From positions 7,926,001-7,990,000 of the forward strand of contig NZ_CP071090.1 in the NCBI RefSeq assembly GCF_017301735.1: 64,000 nucleotides of DNA, given 5' to 3'. Below are positions 53,391 to 60,895 of this stretch, in pieces; within the stretch, counting starts at the first letter, position 1; each line of letters begins with the position of its first letter. Under the pieces are notes generated by a model. The model had not been told where the DNA came from, made no database searches, and was given only the letters and a program-made list of their open reading frames with translations. Made by a program: the position numbers and the translations under genes. Source of the DNA: Pyxidicoccus parkwaysis (GTDB taxonomy: Bacteria; Myxococcota; Myxococcia; Myxococcales; Myxococcaceae).

Positions 53391-54557
53391 TCAACGGAAC
53401 CGGCGGAAGAACTTACGCACGTCGCCGAGCAGCAACTCCGGCACCTCCAGGTTCGCGAAGTGGCCGCCCCGGTCGAACTCGGTCCACTGGACGAGGTTCG
53501 GGTTGTCACGCTCCGCGAAGCGGCGGATGGACAGGAAGTCGAACGGGAAGACGGCCACGCCCGTCGGCGTGGAGGACGGCGTCGCGGGAGCCCAGGCCCC
53601 CTCGCGCGTCGTCTCGTAGTACATGCGCGCGGCCGAGCCGGCCGTGCCCGTCAGCCAGTACAGCATCACGTTGGTGAGGATGTGGTCCGGGCTCACCGCG
53701 CCCTCGCAGTCCCCGAAGCCGGCGAACAGCTCCAGGTTCCATGCGAGCTGCCCCACCGGCGAGTCGGTGAGCGCATACGCCAGCGTCTGCGGCCGGGTGC
53801 TCTGCAGCTTCGAGTACGCGGACTGCTCCGACTCGAAGCGGCCCAGCCGGCCGAGGCGGGCCTTGTCGTCGTCGGTGAGGGCGGCGAATTCCGCCGGGTC
53901 TCCCGAGGGGAAGGAGAAGGCCTGGAGCACGTGGACGCCGACGACGTGCTCGGCGTCGATGATGCCCAGTTCGCGCGACACCATGGAGCCGAAGTCTCCG
54001 CCGTGCGCGCCGTAGCGGGAGTAGCCCAGCCGTCGCATCAACTCCGCGAAGGCGCGGGCGATGCGCGCAAGGCCCCACCCACCCTCAGGGGTAGGGCCCG
54101 AGAAGCCGAACCCAGGCATGGACGGGCACACCACGTGGAAGGCGTCCTCCGGGTTGCCGCCAAAATCACGCGGATGGGTGAGGGGGCGGATGAGCTCCAC
54201 GAACTCCGCGACGGAGCCCGGCCAACCATGGGTGAGGAGCAGCGGCATCGCCTCGGGCTCGGGCGAGCGCAGGTGCAGGAAGTGGACGTTGGCGCCGTCG
54301 ATGAGGGTGGTGAACTGGGGGAAGGTGTTGAGGCGCGCCTCCTGCTTGCGCCAGTCGTACCCGTCCGCCCAGTACGCGGCCAGCTTCTTCAGGAACGCGA
54401 GCGGCACGCCCTGGCTCCAGCCAGCCCCGGGGGCCGCGTCCGGCCAGCGGGTCCGCGCCAGGCGGGACTGGAGGTCGTCCAGGTCGGCCTGGGGCACCTC
54501 GAGCCAGAAGGGGTAGATGGCGGTCTCGGCGGGGGGCGCGGCGGTGGCGGTGTCCAT
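53391..54557 (-). CDS. Epoxide hydrolase family protein (EPHX1-like)
   Basis: The 388-aa product has the N-terminal epoxide hydrolase domain (IYPFWLEVPQADLDDLQSRL, TRWPDA) and the alpha/beta fold: THGWPGSVAEF (HGWP), GGDFGS (nucleophile Asp), and a late His in FDRGGHFANLE. This is the microsomal-type epoxide hydrolase pattern. It hydrates epoxides to diols in the cytoplasm. GGGAG precedes the ATG at 54557. A TGACA-N6-TGTCAGGTTT palindrome lies 52 bp upstream, shared with the divergent WYL regulator gene at 54637. Confidence 0.93.
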   Translation of the reverse strand: MDTATAAPPAETAIYPFWLEVPQADLDDLQSRLARTRWPDAAPGAGWSQGVPLAFLKKLAAYWADGYDWRKQEARLNTFPQFTTLIDGANVHFLHLRSPEPEAMPLLLTHGWPGSVAEFVELIRPLTHPRDFGGNPEDAFHVVCPSMPGFGFSGPTPEGGWGLARIARAFAELMRRLGYSRYGAHGGDFGSMVSRELGIIDAEHVVGVHVLQAFSFPSGDPAEFAALTDDDKARLGRLGRFESEQSAYSKLQSTRPQTLAYALTDSPVGQLAWNLELFAGFGDCEGAVSPDHILTNVMLYWLTGTAGSAARMYYETTREGAWAPATPSSTPTGVAVFPFDFLSIRRFAERDNPNLVQWTEFDRGGHFANLEVPELLLGDVRKFFRRFR

Positions 54558-54608
54558 GACGTTCTCCCTCGTGCGGCGGTGGATGGACGTCATATTGAGG
54601 CGGGGCAA

Positions 54609-54629
54609 TGACAGTGGTATGTCAGGTTT
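54609..54629 (-). promoter_or_regulatory. Putative operator TGACA-N6-TGTCAGGTTT, copy 3
   Basis: TGACA (54609-54613) and TGTCA (54620-54624) followed by GGTTT, in the divergent gap between the epoxide hydrolase and the WYL regulator. It is the only one of the three copies with a regulator gene next to it, which makes that protein the best candidate binder. Confidence 0.65.
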
Positions 54630-54636
54630 CCTCGCC

Positions 54637-55278
54637 ATGCAGCGGACCGAGCGACTCTTCGCCCTCGCCGAATACCTCCGGGGTCGCCGCACCGGAGTCA
54701 CCGCGGAGACGCTCGCGGAGCGCTTCGGCGTCACCGTGCGGACGATTTATAGGGACTTGGACGCCCTGCGCGCCGCGGCCATGCCGGTGGCCGCCGAGCG
54801 CGGGCGTGGCGGCGGCTACGCGCTGGACCGGAGCTACAGCCTGCCGCCGGTGAATTTCACCGCGCGCGAGGCGGCGCTCATCGTCGCGCTGGGGCGCTTC
54901 GCCATCGACATGCGGCTGATGCCGTTCAGCGACACGCTGGAGTCCGCGCTGGACAAGGTGCGCGCCGCGCTGTCCACGTCCGCGCAGCGCGAGTTGCTGA
55001 CCCGGCTGAAGGAGCTGGCGTTCCTCGGCGTGCCGGCGCTCCCCGCGAAGAAGACGGTGCGCGAGGCCATCGAGCGCGCGTGGTTTGAGCAGCAGCCGGT
55101 CCGCATCACCTACGTGGACAGCAACTACCTGGAGACGACGCGCGACGTGCGCATCATGTCCGTCATCATGGACCGGCACGAGACGCGCATCGACGCCGTC
55201 GAGCTGGACAAGGACGAGCGCCGTCCCTTCCGGCTGGACCGCATCACCCACGCCGAGGTGCTTCGCACCGCGCCGTGA
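54637..55278 (+). CDS. YafY-type HTH transcriptional regulator, WYL family
   Basis: The 213-aa product from ATG 54637 has an N-terminal HTH_11 helix-turn-helix (RTERLFALAEYLRGRRTGVTAETLAERFGVTVRTIYRDLDAL), the GRGGGYALDRSY wing, and a WYL-type sensor (ERAWFEQQPVRITYVDSN, ELDKDERRPFRLDRIT). It is divergent from the epoxide hydrolase gene, and the palindrome at 54609 ends 12 bases before its start, so it is probably autoregulated. Copies of the same palindrome at 4198 and 43057 suggest further targets. Confidence 0.92.
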   Translation: MQRTERLFALAEYLRGRRTGVTAETLAERFGVTVRTIYRDLDALRAAAMPVAAERGRGGGYALDRSYSLPPVNFTAREAALIVALGRFAIDMRLMPFSDTLESALDKVRAALSTSAQRELLTRLKELAFLGVPALPAKKTVREAIERAWFEQQPVRITYVDSNYLETTRDVRIMSVIMDRHETRIDAVELDKDERRPFRLDRITHAEVLRTAP

Positions 55279-55286
55279 CGATTGGG

Positions 55287-55991
55287 CTACCGATTCCTGG
55301 CCGAGCGCGACTTGCGGGTCGCCGCGGTGCGAGTCCGAGATGTCCGCGCGGGAGGGCGCCTCACTGATTCTCGCGTGGGCTGGAGGTAGCCGAGCACCAG
55401 CGCGCAGAGCTCGTCCACGTAGGCCTCGCGGGTGAGGTAGTCGGGGCGGCTCGACAGCGCCACGTGGGTGAGGGACTCCACGGTGTTGAAGATGATGAAG
55501 GCGGCCATGTCCAAATCCTTCGGCCGCACCTCGCGGGCGTGGGGCTGCAGGAAGTCGCGCACCAGCCGGAGCATGCGCACGGCATAGGGGTCCACCTGCT
55601 GGAGCTGCCGCATCCGGGGAAGCTGCTCCACGAGCACCTGATGCAGCCGGGGGTTCTCCGCCTTCTTCGCGAGCACCTGCCGGATGAGCAGCCGCAGCGC
55701 CTCCCGCAGCGTCGCGCCAGAGAGGCGGGCCATGCCCTCCTCCAAATCCGTGAGCCCCTCCGCCCGGTAGCGCTCCATCACCGCCATCACCAGCGCCTCC
55801 TTGCTGGAGAAGTACTGGTACACCGAGCCCACGCTCACGCCGGCCACGCGCGCGACGTGGTTGGTGCTGGCGGCGTCGTACCCATCCTTGACGAGAATCT
55901 GAGCGGTCGCGGTGATGATGGCGTCACACGTCACCTGCGCACGCGACTGGCGGGGCTTCCTCCGAGGGGCGAGCGGCGTACTGGACTTCAT
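55287..55991 (-). CDS. TetR family transcriptional regulator
   Basis: The 234-aa product has an N-terminal TetR helix-turn-helix (DAIITATAQILVKDGYDAASTNHVARVAGVSVGSVYQYFSSKEAL) and a helical ligand domain, with an Arg/Ser/Thr-rich basic tail of ~25 residues. AAGGAG lies before the ATG at 55991; a longer upstream frame is unsupported. It is divergent from the SDR gene at 56064, with a near-perfect 28-bp inverted repeat between them. Confidence 0.93.
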   Translation of the reverse strand: MKSSTPLAPRRKPRQSRAQVTCDAIITATAQILVKDGYDAASTNHVARVAGVSVGSVYQYFSSKEALVMAVMERYRAEGLTDLEEGMARLSGATLREALRLLIRQVLAKKAENPRLHQVLVEQLPRMRQLQQVDPYAVRMLRLVRDFLQPHAREVRPKDLDMAAFIIFNTVESLTHVALSSRPDYLTREAYVDELCALVLGYLQPTRESVRRPPARTSRTRTAATRKSRSARNR

Positions 55992-56029
55992 GGAGGGCTC
56001 CTTCGCGAAACGTGAGCAGTAGGCGAGTT

Positions 56030-56057
56030 GAGAACGTGAGTCCGCGCTCACATTCTC
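56030..56057. promoter_or_regulatory. 28-bp inverted repeat between TetR and SDR genes
   Basis: GAGAACGTGAG (56030-56040) and CTCACATTCTC (56047-56057) flank TCCGCG; ten of eleven arm positions pair. AACGTGAG occurs once more at 56009-56016. It should be the binding site of the divergent TetR protein, controlling both genes. Confidence 0.65.
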
Positions 56058-56063
56058 TAGCAC

Positions 56064-56900
56064 ATGACCACTCCGAATCTCCTCCTCTCCCGGGGCCACC
56101 GCGCCCTCGTCACCGGCGCCTCGGGCGGCATCGGTGAGGCCTTCGCCCGCCTGCTCGCCGCGCGTGGCATGGACCTCGTCCTCGTGGCGCGCTCGGAGGA
56201 CAAGCTCCGCGCGCTGGCCTCCGAGCTGTCCAAGGCGCATGGCATCCGCGCGGAGGTGCTGGCCACGGACCTGAGCCGGACGGATGCCCCGCGCCAGCTC
56301 CATGCCGCGTGCGAGGCGCGAGGGCTGCCGGTGGACCTGCTCATCAACAACGCGGGCTTCGGCTCCTACGGCCCCTTCGACTCGCACCCCTTCGAGCGCG
56401 AGCACGAGCAGGTGATGCTCAACGTCACCGCGCTGGTGGACCTCACCCGCCTCTTCCTGCCCGCGATGCTGTCGCGCGGAGCCGGCGGCATCATCAACGT
56501 CGCCTCCACCGCCGGCTTCCATCCCGTGCCGTACATGGCCGTGTACGCGGCGACCAAGGCCTTCGTCGTCTCCTTCACCGAGTCCCTCTGGGCGGAGACG
56601 CGCGAGCGCGGCGTCCGGGTGGTGGCCTTGAACCCCGGTCCCGTGGAGACGGGCTTCTTCGACGCGGTGGGCACGCGCGACGTGGCCGTGGGGACCATGG
56701 CCACGCCGGAGGGTGTCGCGGCGGCGGGCCTGCGCGCCCTGGAGCAGGGCCGCGTCTCCGTCATGCCGGGCTGGCGCAACCGCATCCAGTCCTCCCTGCC
56801 CCGCTTCTTCCCTCGGGGCTTCACCGTCCGCCTCATCGCTCGGATGATGAAGCCCCGGACGCCCGCGCTGCCCCCGGGCGCCGCCTCCGCCCGCGGATGA
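56064..56900 (+). CDS. Short-chain dehydrogenase/reductase
   Basis: The 278-aa product is a classical SDR: the Rossmann motif VTGASGGIGEAFA (residues ~16-28), DLLINNAGFG, the catalytic Ser in INVASTAGF, Tyr-x3-Lys in YAATKAF, and NPGPVETGFF. It probably reduces carbonyls with NADPH. A C-terminal extension is basic and hydrophobic (PRFFPRGFTVRLIARMMKP), perhaps for membrane association. It is divergent from the TetR gene and probably repressed by it. Confidence 0.93.
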   Translation: MTTPNLLLSRGHRALVTGASGGIGEAFARLLAARGMDLVLVARSEDKLRALASELSKAHGIRAEVLATDLSRTDAPRQLHAACEARGLPVDLLINNAGFGSYGPFDSHPFEREHEQVMLNVTALVDLTRLFLPAMLSRGAGGIINVASTAGFHPVPYMAVYAATKAFVVSFTESLWAETRERGVRVVALNPGPVETGFFDAVGTRDVAVGTMATPEGVAAAGLRALEQGRVSVMPGWRNRIQSSLPRFFPRGFTVRLIARMMKPRTPALPPGAASARG

Positions 56901-56930
56901 AGTTGCCGGGCCCCGGGCACCCGATTAAGA

Positions 56931-56946
56931 TATTGACCAGTCAATA
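56931..56946. promoter_or_regulatory. TetR operator at its own start (TATTGAC-CA-GTCAATA)
   Basis: Seven-bp arms (56931-56937 and 56940-56946) around CA, eight bases before the ATG of the TetR gene at 56955. A related site lies at 57632-57647. Confidence 0.6.
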
Positions 56947-56954
56947 ACCCAATC

Positions 56955-57584
56955 ATGGCCCGGCCCGTCACCATCCAGGACGAAGACATTCTCAAGGCCG
57001 CGCGCGAGGTGTTCCTCGAGCGCGGCATGCGGGCGACGAGCCTGGAAATCGCCGAGCGCGCCCGCGTCTCGCCGGGCATCCTCTTCAAGCGCTTCAAGAC
57101 GAAGGAGGCGCTGTTCCGCGCGGCGATGACGCCGCAGGGGGACTCCGAGCGTCTGCTGCCCATCGACCTCGAGGCGCGGGTGGGCAGGGGGAGCGTCGAG
57201 GACACGCTCGTGGAATTGGGCACGCACCTGCTGGAGCAGTTCACCAGCTTCACGCCCACGACGATGATGGCCTGGAGCAACCGCCAGGACGCGGAGCCGG
57301 GCGCGGGTGCGCATCAGCCTGTCGCCAGCGCCACGGAGCGCGCGGCGAAGCGGGTCCGCGAGGTGGCGGGCTACCTCGCCGCCGAGGCCCGGCTGGGGCG
57401 CATCCGCGAGGGCGACTTCGACATCGTCGCGCAGACGTTCATCGGTGCCCTGTGGCACCACAACTTCCTGCAGGTGATGCTCGACAAGGTGCGCAGGCAG
57501 CCCGCCGCGCAGCAGGCGTATGTCCGTGGCGTCGTGCACTCCCTCTGGGTGGGCCTGGCGCCCGCCCGCCCTTCCCGCCGCTGA
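56955..57584 (+). CDS. TetR/AcrR family transcriptional regulator
   Basis: The 209-aa product has an N-terminal TetR helix-turn-helix (DILKAAREVFLERGMRATSLEIAERARVSPGILFKRFKTKEALF) and a TetR_C ligand domain, with a His-His pair in ALWHHNFLQVML. The start ATG follows an inverted repeat of its own operator type by eight bases, so autorepression is likely. A second, imperfect copy lies just before the NmrA-like gene at 57687, making this the regulator of the following NmrA/NIPSNAP genes. Confidence 0.92.
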   Translation: MARPVTIQDEDILKAAREVFLERGMRATSLEIAERARVSPGILFKRFKTKEALFRAAMTPQGDSERLLPIDLEARVGRGSVEDTLVELGTHLLEQFTSFTPTTMMAWSNRQDAEPGAGAHQPVASATERAAKRVREVAGYLAAEARLGRIREGDFDIVAQTFIGALWHHNFLQVMLDKVRRQPAAQQAYVRGVVHSLWVGLAPARPSRR

Positions 57585-57631
57585 AGTCCGACACGTCATC
57601 GGCATGCGCCGCTTCTTCACGCCTCATTAAT

Positions 57632-57647
57632 GAATGACCAATCAATT
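57632..57647. promoter_or_regulatory. Second, imperfect TetR site upstream of the NmrA-like gene
   Basis: It aligns with the 56931 site at 12 of 16 positions (shared core TGACCA-N-TCAAT). It lies about 40 bp before the NmrA-like start, where the promoter should be. Confidence 0.5.
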
Positions 57648-57686
57648 ACTCAGTCCACACGCAGTGCCCACGGCAAGGAGCGAGAG

Positions 57687-58532
57687 ATGATTCTCATCAC
57701 CGGAGCGACGGGAAACATCGGCAGCGAGCTGGTTCAGCAGTTGTCGGCGCGGGGAGCGCCGCTGCGCATCGTCACGCGTGACGAGCGGAAGGTGGCGCAT
57801 CTGGACGCGCGCATCGAGCGCGTCATCGGCAACCTGAGTGAGCGGGACACCGTGCAGCGCGCGGTGCGGGGTGTGGAGCGCCTGTTCATGGTGACGCTCC
57901 TGACGGGTGAGGGCGACACGGCGGACCCGATGCTCATCGAGGAGGCACGCAAGGCCGGGGTTCGGCACGTGGTGAAGGTGTCGTCGCTGGGCACGGCGGG
58001 GAAGAGCCGTATGGGGCAGATGCACCGTGAGAAGGAGCAGCTCATCGAGGCGTCAGGGATGGGGTGGACGTTCCTGCGGCCGGGCTCGTTCATGTCCAAC
58101 GCGCTCCAGTGGGTGGGGCCCATCCGTGCGCAGGGGAAGGTCTTCACTCCGACGGCGGACGGGAAGGTGGCACCCATCGACCCGAAGGACATCGCGGCCG
58201 TCGCGGCGGTGGCGCTCACCTCCTCCGGCCATGAGGGACAGGTTCATGAGCTGACGGGACCGGAGCTGCTGAGCGCTCATGACCAGGTGCGAATCCTGGC
58301 GGGCATTCTCGGCAGGACCCTCCAGTGCGTGGACGTGCCCGTCACGGTGGCGGGAGAGAACGTTCGCAAGTCCGGCGCGCCCGACTGGATGGTGGAGGGG
58401 CTGATGGAATTGTGGACGGCCATCCGCTCCGGCAACGGCGGCATCCTGAAGGACGGCGTGCAGCGCGTCACCGGCCGGCCGGCGCGGACCTTCGAGCAGT
58501 GGTGCCAGGAGCACCGGGGCGCGTTCTCCTGA
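57687..58532 (+). CDS. NmrA-like NAD(P)-binding reductase (second copy)
   Basis: The 281-aa product opens MILITGATGNIGSELVQQL (GxxGxxG), with DERKVAHLDARIERVIGNLSE, VVKVSSLGTAGKS and LRPGSFMSNALQWVG. It has the same length and order of motifs as the gene at 14091 and is its paralogue, with clearly different sequence. It is likely an NADPH-dependent or regulatory atypical SDR. The ATG at 57687 has AAGGAG six bases upstream. The TetR gene upstream and NIPSNAP gene downstream (23-base gap) form its neighbourhood. Confidence 0.9.
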   Translation: MILITGATGNIGSELVQQLSARGAPLRIVTRDERKVAHLDARIERVIGNLSERDTVQRAVRGVERLFMVTLLTGEGDTADPMLIEEARKAGVRHVVKVSSLGTAGKSRMGQMHREKEQLIEASGMGWTFLRPGSFMSNALQWVGPIRAQGKVFTPTADGKVAPIDPKDIAAVAAVALTSSGHEGQVHELTGPELLSAHDQVRILAGILGRTLQCVDVPVTVAGENVRKSGAPDWMVEGLMELWTAIRSGNGGILKDGVQRVTGRPARTFEQWCQEHRGAFS

Positions 58533-58555
58533 TTGGCGCGCTAGGGTCGGGCACC

Positions 58556-58924
58556 ATGACCCGACGCTGGATTGAAGTCCGCTCGTACAACCTCAAGTCC
58601 GGGACGCGGCAGGCGTTCCATGACCTCTTCACGCGGCAAGCGCTGCCGATGCTGGAGCGATGGAGCGTCGACGTCGTCTCCGCGGGCCCGTCCCCGCAGG
58701 ACGACGTGTCGTACTTCCTCATCCGCGCCTATGACAGCGTCGCCCACCGCGACCAGAGCCAGGACGCCTTCTACGGCAGCGACGAGTGGCGCCAGGGACC
58801 TCGCGAGGCCATCCTCGCCTTCATCGAGAGCTACACCTCGGTGATGCTCGAAGTCGAGGAGGCCACCATCCAGGACCTGCGGCGGACGGGCACTCCCCTG
58901 CCCGCCCACCGCGCCGCTCCGTGA
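58556..58924 (+). CDS. NIPSNAP family protein
   Basis: The 122-aa product has the NIPSNAP opening IEVRSYNLKSGTRQAFHDLFTRQALPML, then SYFLIRAYDSVAHRDQSQDAFYGSDEW and a C-terminal IESYTSVMLEVEE. These are ferredoxin-like (dimeric alpha-beta barrel) proteins of unknown function. The ATG at 58556 starts 23 bases after the NmrA-like stop. Two segments of this gene recur downstream at 58922-58956 and 59649-59675 as remnants of a second copy. Confidence 0.9.
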   Translation: MTRRWIEVRSYNLKSGTRQAFHDLFTRQALPMLERWSVDVVSAGPSPQDDVSYFLIRAYDSVAHRDQSQDAFYGSDEWRQGPREAILAFIESYTSVMLEVEEATIQDLRRTGTPLPAHRAAP

Positions 58925-58956
58925 GCTCTTCACGCGGGAAGCGCCGCCGATGCTGG
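58922..58956 (+). pseudogene. Remnant of a duplicated NIPSNAP gene, 5' part
   Basis: 35 bases match 58621-58655 inside the intact NIPSNAP gene at 32 positions. Read in the matching frame they give ELFTREAPPML against DLFTRQALPML. The piece directly follows the stop of the intact gene and is followed by the DKNYY gene. Confidence 0.6.
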
Positions 58957-59006
58957 CCCACGCGATTCACCACGAGCTGGCTCCGACTCAAGCTACGTTC
59001 GACGCC

Positions 59007-59618
59007 ATGAGTCTCACCAAAGTCGTGTTGCTCTCCCTGGGGGCTGTGGTCCTGCTGGGAGTTGCCGTCCTCTTCATCTCCTGGAGCTTTATCTCCAGCC
59101 TCTTCACCAACAGCTACGAGATCAAGAACGGCAAGGTCCTCTACCACGTCGCGGGAATCGGCCTGTCCGAGGTCACTGGTGCCGATGCCGAGACGTTCCG
59201 GGAGATGCGGGCTGGGAATCACGGCTTCGGTGAAGACAAGCACGGCATCTACTTCCATACGCAAAGGCTGCCCGGGGTGGACCGGGACAGCTTCGTCATC
59301 CTGTCCGAGGCTTCGTACTGGTCGAAGGACAAGAACACGGTGTTCTACGGCGCCGACGTCCTTCCCGAGGTGGACGCCTCGAGATTCCGCCTGCTCAGCC
59401 CTTATTACGGAACGGACGGCAAGTCCGTGTACAGCGGCGGTCGGCTTATCGCGGGGGCTGACCCTGAAACGTTCGAGCTGGTCGGCAAGGACGGAACGAT
59501 GGCCAGGGACAAGAACGCCTGGTACCGCCATGAGGAGCGCGGCCACATGAAGAACGGCACCTTCGTCAGTGACGAAGAGGAGGCCGAGGACGCGGAGAGT
59601 GACTCCCAGGCCCCGTGA
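59007..59618 (+). CDS. DKNYY family protein with N-terminal membrane anchor
   Basis: The 203-aa product from ATG 59007 begins with a hydrophobic helix (VVLLSLGAVVLLGVAVLFI). DKNYY-type repeats follow: NSYEIKNGKVLYHV, YWSKDKNTVFYGADVLPEVDA, YGTDGKSVYSGGRLI and RDKNAWY. The end is acidic (EEEAEDAESD). Function is unknown; the repeats are probably on the periplasmic side. The gene lies between two pieces of a second NIPSNAP gene (58922-58956 and 59649-59675), as if it had arrived by insertion. Confidence 0.88.
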   Translation: MSLTKVVLLSLGAVVLLGVAVLFISWSFISSLFTNSYEIKNGKVLYHVAGIGLSEVTGADAETFREMRAGNHGFGEDKHGIYFHTQRLPGVDRDSFVILSEASYWSKDKNTVFYGADVLPEVDASRFRLLSPYYGTDGKSVYSGGRLIAGADPETFELVGKDGTMARDKNAWYRHEERGHMKNGTFVSDEEEAEDAESDSQAP

Positions 59619-59648
59619 GAGCCCGCCCTACCGCGTCGATGAATCCAG

Positions 59649-59675
59649 CATCCAGGACCTGCGACAGACGGGCAC
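59649..59675 (+). pseudogene. Remnant of a duplicated NIPSNAP gene, 3' part
   Basis: 27 bases match 58867-58893 near the end of the intact NIPSNAP gene at 25 positions (SIQDLRQTGT against TIQDLRRTGT). It lies 30 bases after the DKNYY stop. The rest of the gap to 59773 holds no gene. Confidence 0.55.
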
Positions 59676-59773
59676 GGGCCGCTCGGGTTGGCGCGCCCTC
59701 AGCATCGGCTTGGGGAGTCAGAAGCATGGGTGCTCATGTCGGTGTCCTTCGTGGTTGTGTTTGAAAGTCCAGG

Positions 59774-60808
59774 TCAGACGCGGGAGATGCGGCGCAGGAA
59801 GCCGCGCACGTGGGCGGCGATGACCTCGCCGTGGTCCTCCAGCGCGAAGTGGCCGCTGTCGACCAGGTGCACCGCCGCGTTCGGCACGTCCTGCTTGAAG
59901 GCCAGCGCCCCTTCGGGAGCGAAGCCGGGGTCGTTCTTCCCCCACACCGCGAGCAGCGGCGGCTGGTGCTTGCGCAACGACGCCTGCCACTCCGGGTACG
60001 CCGCGACGTTGGTGCGGTAGTCGTAGAAGAGGTCCAGCTGCACGTCCGCAATGCCCGGCCGCTCCAGCAGCAACTGGTCCAGCAGCATCGCGTCCGGGTT
60101 GATGCGGCTCGGGTCCTTGATGCCCGTGGTGTGCTCCATCTTCCGGAACTCGCGCGTGAAGATGCCGCGCACCGCCGCCTCCGCCGCCGCGTCGTTCCGG
60201 TTCGCCCACAGCGCACGGATGGGCGCCCACAGCGGCGTCAGCCCCTGCTCGTACGCGTTGCCGTTCTGGGTGACGATTCCGGTGATGCGCTCCGGGTGCC
60301 GCGTCGCGAGCCGGAAGCCCACCGGCGCGCCGTAGTCCTGGACGTACAGCGCGTAACGCTCCAGCCCGAGCCGCTCCGTCAGCGCGTCCACCACGTCCGT
60401 GATTGCCTCGAACGTGTATGGCCACTCACCCCGGAGCGGCGCCGAGCTGTGACCGAAGCCCGGGTAGTCCGGCGCGATGACGTGGAACTCGTCCTTCAGC
60501 GCGTCCATCAGCTCGCGGTACATGAAGGACGAGCTGGGGAAGCCGTGCAGCAGCAGGAGCGTGGGCGCGGATGCGTCTCCCGCCTCGCGCACGAAGACGG
60601 ACAGGCCGTTGATGTCCACGGTGCGGTAGCGGAAGCCCTTCGCGTCGGACGCGGACTGGGAGCCACCCACCGGAGCAGAGGCCGGGCCGCTGGCCTGGCT
60701 CACGGTGCCGCACGCGGAGAGGGCCGCGGCCCCCAGCGCGGCGCCGCCGCTCGCGAGGACCTGACGCCGGGAGACTTCGGAAGGGGAAGGAAGAGCAGGA
60801 GTCGTCAT
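59774..60808 (-). CDS. Tat-exported alpha/beta hydrolase lipoprotein, haloalkane dehalogenase-like
   Basis: The 344-aa product has a twin-arginine signal (SRRQVLASGG, then a hydrophobic Ala stretch) ending in the lipobox LSAC, so it should be a folded exported lipoprotein. The hydrolase domain has HGFPSSSFMYREL, YPGFGHSSAP, the nucleophile Asp in VQDYGAPVGF, and the catalytic His in DSGHFALED. HGFP with QDYG resembles haloalkane dehalogenase and related hydrolases. It is divergent from a LysR gene at 60896, with an inverted repeat between them. Confidence 0.9.
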   Translation of the reverse strand: MTTPALPSPSEVSRRQVLASGGAALGAAALSACGTVSQASGPASAPVGGSQSASDAKGFRYRTVDINGLSVFVREAGDASAPTLLLLHGFPSSSFMYRELMDALKDEFHVIAPDYPGFGHSSAPLRGEWPYTFEAITDVVDALTERLGLERYALYVQDYGAPVGFRLATRHPERITGIVTQNGNAYEQGLTPLWAPIRALWANRNDAAAEAAVRGIFTREFRKMEHTTGIKDPSRINPDAMLLDQLLLERPGIADVQLDLFYDYRTNVAAYPEWQASLRKHQPPLLAVWGKNDPGFAPEGALAFKQDVPNAAVHLVDSGHFALEDHGEVIAAHVRGFLRRISRV

Positions 60809-60858
60809 GGCCCTCTATGTACGGGCCGCCTCCCCTCCCCGGTAGACCGACTCGGGGC

Positions 60859-60883
60859 ATGACACTGTGGACATGGATGTCAT
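60859..60883. promoter_or_regulatory. Nested inverted repeats between hydrolase and LysR genes
   Basis: ATGACA (60859-60864) pairs with TGTCAT (60878-60883), and GACAT-GG-ATGTC lies at 60870-60881. The position between divergent genes fits a LysR box. Confidence 0.5.
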
Positions 60884-60895
60884 AAATCCGTCCCC

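Noticed and set aside
54558..56522. Longer starts for the epoxide hydrolase and TetR genes
   Set aside because: Extensions reach into divergent intergenic DNA with operators and lack ribosome sites; the ATGs at 54557 and 55991 have good ones.
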